DNA from: JBBIKU01 sp037445245
GTDB taxonomy: Bacteria; Chloroflexota; Anaerolineae; Anaerolineales; Anaerolineaceae
Direction: 5' to 3'
NCBI GenBank assembly: GCA_037445245.1
Contig: JBBIKU010000098.1
Location: 1 to 8,924 of the forward strand
DNA length: 8,924 nt
The first letter of the stretch is position 1. Each line of letters opens with the position of its first letter. The position numbers were made by a program, and so were the translations under genes. Under the pieces are notes generated by a model. The model saw only the letters and a program-made list of their open reading frames with translations, was not told the DNA's origin and did no database searches. Of the stretch, positions 6,221 to 8,924 are shown one piece after another.

Positions 6221-7197
6221 ATTCCGGCGAGTCGCAGGACGAAGCCCCGCCGCAGGGCAAGCCGCAAGCCTCACCGCAGACGCTGTTTGATGATCGTAAC
6301 GCCACCTGGTGGGAGGGAGGAGAGAAAACTGCCATCGGTGAGGTGTTTGCCCCACGGCGCCTCGATACCCCCATGGACAAAATCGCCCGGCGCGCTTCCG
6401 GGCGGCGCTCGCGCACCCGTTCCGATCGCAAGCGCGGCAGATACGTGCAGTCGCGTTCCTCTCAAGGCAAGGCTGACGATCTGGCGTTCGACGCCACCTT
6501 GCGCGCCGCAGCTCCCTTCCAGAAACAACGTTCTGAACAACGAAAAAAGGTGGCCTTTGCCATCAAGCCCGTCGATTACATGAAAAAAGTGCGCGTCCGG
6601 CGCACCGCCAATCTAGTGCTGTTTTTGGTCGATGCCTCGTGGTCGATGGCGGTTGCCGAGCGCATGGCAGCGACCAAGGGTGCCATCCTTTCTTTGCTCA
6701 CTGACGCCTACCAGCGCCGCGACCGGGTTGGCTTGATTGTTTTTCAGAAAGACCGCGCCACCCTGGTGCTCTCACCTACCAATTCGGTGTATCTGGCGCG
6801 CAAAGCGCTGGCGGATATTCCCGTTGGCGGCAAGACGCCCCTCTCCGCCGGGTTGCAAATGGCGTACGATGTGCTGCGCCGCGAAAAGATCCTCCACCCG
6901 GATGTGCTGCCGTTGCTGGTGGTGTTGACCGACGGCGCCGGTAACGTCTCGATGGGACATTTGCCACCGCAGGAAGAAGCCCATCGCCTGGCTGAACTGA
7001 TCGCTGCGGAAAACATCCGCAGCGTGGTGATCAACATGGAACACGCCGCATTCGATCAGGGTCTGGCACAATCGCTTGCCGATCATCTGCAAGCCGTTTG
7101 CTATACCATCGCCGAAATCAAAGCTGAATCGCTATACATGGCAGTTCGCAATGAAATGCAGCAAGCCAGCCCGACGCCGCTGGAAGAGAAACGATAA
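6214..7197 (+). CDS. chlD: Linker and VWA domain of the ChlD/BchD-like chelatase, reached by -1 frameshift
   Basis: This is the C-terminal half of a ChlD/BchD-like medium chelatase subunit. If the ribosome slips at 6214, 365 residues of the AAA+ half join 327 residues here into a 692-aa protein, close to the size of AAA+/VWA cobaltochelatase-type fusions. A polar, proline-rich linker comes first, then a WWEGGEK motif and a basic stretch RRSRTRSDRKRGR. The VWA domain begins near fused residue 498. Its metal-ion-dependent adhesion site is complete: DASWS (D505, S507, S509), threonine in GGKTPLS (T573) and aspartate in LTDGAG (D605). The only usual start codon in this frame before the domain is GTG at 6343. 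It would drop the WWEGGEK motif, and the purine-rich GGAGGGAGGAGAG upstream is too far away, so independent initiation is unlikely. The gene ends in TAA with no clear terminator. Confidence 0.88.
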   Translation, partial: NLNSGESQDEAPPQGKPQASPQTLFDDRNATWWEGGEKTAIGEVFAPRRLDTPMDKIARRASGRRSRTRSDRKRGRYVQSRSSQGKADDLAFDATLRAAAPFQKQRSEQRKKVAFAIKPVDYMKKVRVRRTANLVLFLVDASWSMAVAERMAATKGAILSLLTDAYQRRDRVGLIVFQKDRATLVLSPTNSVYLARKALADIPVGGKTPLSAGLQMAYDVLRREKILHPDVLPLLVVLTDGAGNVSMGHLPPQEEAHRLAELIAAENIRSVVINMEHAAFDQGLAQSLADHLQAVCYTIAEIKAESLYMAVRNEMQQASPTPLEEKR

Positions 7198-7233
7198 GCC
7201 CCCCTGGTATGCTTCGGCGTCGGCGACCTTCCC

Positions 7234-7280
7234 TTGCATGTCCTTTTGCCTGATGTTATTATGGGTCTGGAATTAAGGAG
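7234..7280 (+). promoter_or_regulatory. Candidate extended -10 promoter and ribosome binding site of the Thr/Pro-rich gene
   Basis: TTGCAT at 7234-7239 and TATTAT at 7257-7262 are 17 bases apart, and TG at 7254-7255 makes an extended -10 element. A start near 7269 would leave a leader of about 18 bases. AAGGAG at 7275-7280 is an excellent ribosome site six bases before the ATG at 7287. The gene therefore probably has its own promoter in the 89-base gap after the chelatase gene. Confidence 0.5.
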
Positions 7281-7286
7281 AATTGG

Positions 7287-7709
7287 ATGGAAGCCATCAG
7301 GGGAGACCGTACCGCCCGCGTTCGGATGATCTTAATCGTCATTATTCTGGTCACCCTGCCGTGTTATTGCCTCGGTTTGGGCGTCTTGCGGGCGTTCACG
7401 CCATCCGACCGCACACCGACCCCAACCGCCACCGAAACCTTCACCCCCACCGGGCTGCCACCGACTCCTACCGCCACGCTAACCCCGATCGTGTTCCCGA
7501 CCGCCACCCATACACCCACCCTCACCCTCACCTGGACGCCGTCGTTGACATTTACCCCCTTTGTGCCGCCGACGCGCACCCCCAGTCCCAGCCCGACCGT
7601 CACCGCCACCACCAAATCCAGCGCGCCTTCCTGGCCGGGCCGGTTGCCGAGGGATTGCCCGCCCACCCACCCCGCGCGAAAAGCCGGCTCGGTTTGCACG
7701 ATGAGATAG
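7287..7709 (+). CDS. Membrane-anchored protein with a Thr/Pro-rich extracellular tail; in-frame TAG may truncate it
   Basis: The protein has 140 aa and an unknown function. A short basic N-terminus (about residues 1-13) precedes one hydrophobic helix at about 14-34 (RMILIVIILVTLP), a signal anchor without a proper lipobox. Residues 38-109 are low-complexity Thr-Pro sequence (TPTPTATET, PPTPTATLTP, TPSPSPTVTATT), a spacer type common outside the membrane in Chloroflexota and often glycosylated. A short non-repetitive piece with two cysteines (C124, C137) follows and ends in TAG at 7707-7709. In the same frame, beyond the TAG, another Thr-Pro stretch runs to TGA at 7806-7808, 12 bases before the peptidase start. 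The original gene may thus have been 173 codons long and carry a nonsense mutation, or the TAG is genuine. Start and membrane topology are well supported. Confidence 0.65.
   Translation: MEAIRGDRTARVRMILIVIILVTLPCYCLGLGVLRAFTPSDRTPTPTATETFTPTGLPPTPTATLTPIVFPTATHTPTLTLTWTPSLTFTPFVPPTRTPSPSPTVTATTKSSAPSWPGRLPRDCPPTHPARKAGSVCTMR
7396..7614 (+). repeat. Low-complexity Thr/Pro coding repeat
   Basis: C-rich degenerate DNA of the ACC-CCG/ACC-GCC type encodes alternating Thr, Pro, Ala and Ser in the protein starting at 7287. Codon choice varies, so this is a protein-level repeat and not a recent DNA tandem expansion. Its antisense reads as Val/Gly repeats, which are artefacts. Confidence 0.7.
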
Positions 7710-7808
7710 CCGCAGCCGGCCACCACCAGCGCCACACCTATTCCGCCTAGCGACACCCCTACAATCCCGACCCCCACCAACACTTCGACCCCGGAGTTAG
7801 GGGGGTGA
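7710..7808 (+). pseudogene. In-frame Thr/Pro-rich continuation beyond the TAG of the preceding gene
   Basis: Thirty-two codons follow the TAG in the same frame, reading PQPATTSATPIPPSDTPT and then further Thr-Pro residues, ending ELGG before TGA at 7806-7808. The composition matches the tail of the gene starting at 7287. This suggests a former C-terminus cut off by a nonsense change, or a stop that is sometimes read through. No ATG with a ribosome site exists for separate expression. Confidence 0.4.
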
Positions 7809-7820
7809 TTTCACGCCATT

Positions 7821-8879
7821 ATGATTGAACTCACTTCTCATCTCAAAGAATTGATTTCCCTGCCCGGTCTTTGCGGTTACGAAAACACGGTATCCGAAGC
7901 CATTGCCGAAGTCTGGAAGCCACTGGTGGATGAATTGAGCCTCAGCCGCATGGGAAGTCTGCACGCCTTGCGCAAAGGGCGGGCAACGCAGCCGCGTCCA
8001 CGCCTGTTGATTGCCACTCACATGGACGCCATTGGTCTGATGGTCACCACGGTGGTGGAGGGTCTATTGCGCTTCACCGCAGTGGGTGGGGTCGACCCGC
8101 GCATCCTGCCCGGTCAGCGGGTGGTGGTGCACGGACGGCGTCCGCTGCCGGGCGTGGTGGTACAACCGCCCCTGCACACCCTGCCGGCGGAGGTGCAAAA
8201 CGGGGCGATTGGCATGGAATACCTGCTGGTGGATACCGGTTTGTCGCCGCAGCAGGTGAAACGGCTGGTGCATCCGGGTGATCTGATCTCCTTCGACCAG
8301 CCGCCGCTGGAACTGGGCGGTGAAACGCTGGCGGGGCATTCGCTGGATAACCGCGCCTCGGTAGCAGCCGCCACACTCTGTCTGCAAGAATTACAAAACA
8401 TCCATCACGATTGGGACGTGTGGGTGGTGGCAACCGTCCAGGAAGAAGAGACCATGGCGGGTGCTCAAACTTCCGCCTTTGAACTGCGTCCTACCCTGGC
8501 GGTTGCTATTGACGTCACTTTTGCCAATGGACCGGGCGCATCCGATTACCGCACCCATCCGCTTGGCAAAGGGTTGACGTTGGGGTGGGGTCCTAATATT
8601 CACCCCGCGCTGCATAAAACTTTCAAAGAGCTGTGCGAGAGCCTCGACATTCCGTTTCATCTGGAAGTGATGCCGCGCCATTCCGGCACTGACGCTTACG
8701 GCATGCAGGTGGTGGCAGAGGGAATCCCCAGCATGGTGCTCAGCATCCCCTTGCGCTATATGCACACGCCGGTTGAACTGGTCTCGCTCAAGGATGTTCG
8801 TCGGGTGGCGCACTTGCTGGCACAATTCATCGCCCGCCTCACCCCCGACTTCGTCGACAAGATCCGCTGGGAAGATTAA
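7821..8879 (+). CDS. M42 family dinuclear metallo-aminopeptidase
   Basis: This belongs to the M42 (FrvX/PepA/TET-like) metallopeptidases, cytoplasmic dinuclear zinc or cobalt aminopeptidases that degrade short peptides and often form dodecameric TET shells. Some members are annotated as endoglucanases, which is doubtful. The 352 aa match the family length. The expected metal ligands and catalytic residues are visible: H67 and D69 in THMDAIG, the bridging D176 in LDNRAS, the glutamate pair in VQEEE (E208-E209), D231 in AIDVTF, and H315 in RYMHTP. The inserted dimerisation domain lies between H67 and D176. The ATG is 12 bases after the TGA that ends the Thr/Pro-rich reading frame. A purine run at 7800-7805 is a distant, weak ribosome site. 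Nothing is truncated. The exact substrate (glutamyl, leucyl or lysyl peptides) cannot be told from sequence. Confidence 0.93.
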   Translation: MIELTSHLKELISLPGLCGYENTVSEAIAEVWKPLVDELSLSRMGSLHALRKGRATQPRPRLLIATHMDAIGLMVTTVVEGLLRFTAVGGVDPRILPGQRVVVHGRRPLPGVVVQPPLHTLPAEVQNGAIGMEYLLVDTGLSPQQVKRLVHPGDLISFDQPPLELGGETLAGHSLDNRASVAAATLCLQELQNIHHDWDVWVVATVQEEETMAGAQTSAFELRPTLAVAIDVTFANGPGASDYRTHPLGKGLTLGWGPNIHPALHKTFKELCESLDIPFHLEVMPRHSGTDAYGMQVVAEGIPSMVLSIPLRYMHTPVELVSLKDVRRVAHLLAQFIARLTPDFVDKIRWED

Positions 8880-8924
8880 GGCATTGTTTGATCTTTCTGG
8901 ATCTACACGCGCTACCAAGGATTG

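Noticed and set aside
6343..7197. Independent VWA protein starting at GTG 6343
   Set aside because: No properly spaced ribosome site precedes it, and it would discard in-frame linker sequence (WWEGGEK) that appears to belong to the protein. A frameshifted fusion explains the data better.
7364..7783. Minus-strand frame of Val/Gly repeats opposite the Thr/Pro gene
   Set aside because: It is the antisense of Thr/Pro codons. A short stretch within it (YLIVQTEPAFRAGW) looks protein-like, but there is no ribosome site or homologue I can name.
8880..8924. Terminator or new gene after the M42 peptidase
   Set aside because: The last 45 bases show no stable hairpin with a T-run and no start with a ribosome site.

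Overview
The window is a GC-rich bacterial chromosome segment of housekeeping and cobalamin-linked genes. I infer a member of the Chloroflexota, probably Anaerolineae-like. The clues are a short archaeal-type aspartyl-tRNA synthetase, a methylmalonyl-CoA mutase B12-binding subunit encoded on its own beside its ArgK/MeaB chaperone, a BchI/BchD-like chelatase, and a membrane protein with a long Thr-Pro tail. I see no mobile element, CRISPR array or RNA gene.

Layout. Positions 1-4847 hold a leftward (minus-strand) gene string: a B12-binding mutase subunit, argK/meaB, aspS (439 aa), prs, mutM, and the start of a small membrane protein that runs off the left edge. Gaps are 9-69 bases, so an operon is likely. 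A TATAAT box at 4882-4887 is the best promoter candidate. Positions 4848-5119 are a divergent intergenic region with a second promoter candidate facing right. Rightward from 5120 come an AAA+/VWA chelatase gene interrupted by a frame change, a Thr/Pro-rich membrane-anchored protein with its own promoter (7287), and an M42 family metallopeptidase (7821-8879).

The most interesting signal is in the chelatase gene. The AAA+ ATPase half (366 aa, the size of a stand-alone ChlI/BchI small subunit) stops at 6218-6220, one codon after a run of nine A. The linker and VWA half continue in the -1 frame. The two frames are jointly open only between 6181 and 6217, and the A9 run lies there with the phasing of a classic A_AAA_AAA slippery heptamer. 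One gene could therefore yield both a 366-aa ChlI-like subunit and a 692-aa ChlD-like fusion, by programmed -1 ribosomal frameshifting or RNA polymerase slippage. From memory, programmed frameshifting in chlD genes of cobalamin producers has been published (Antonov, about 2020), so this would be an instance of a known but rarely annotated device.

How the genes fit together. The chelatase (probably cobalt insertion for B12, with a CobN-type large subunit elsewhere) is divergent from a B12-dependent mutase subunit and the G-protein that services that mutase. A B12-making function and a B12-using function thus share about 270 bases of control region. The rest of the left operon is housekeeping: aspartyl-tRNA synthesis, PRPP synthesis and oxidised-base repair.
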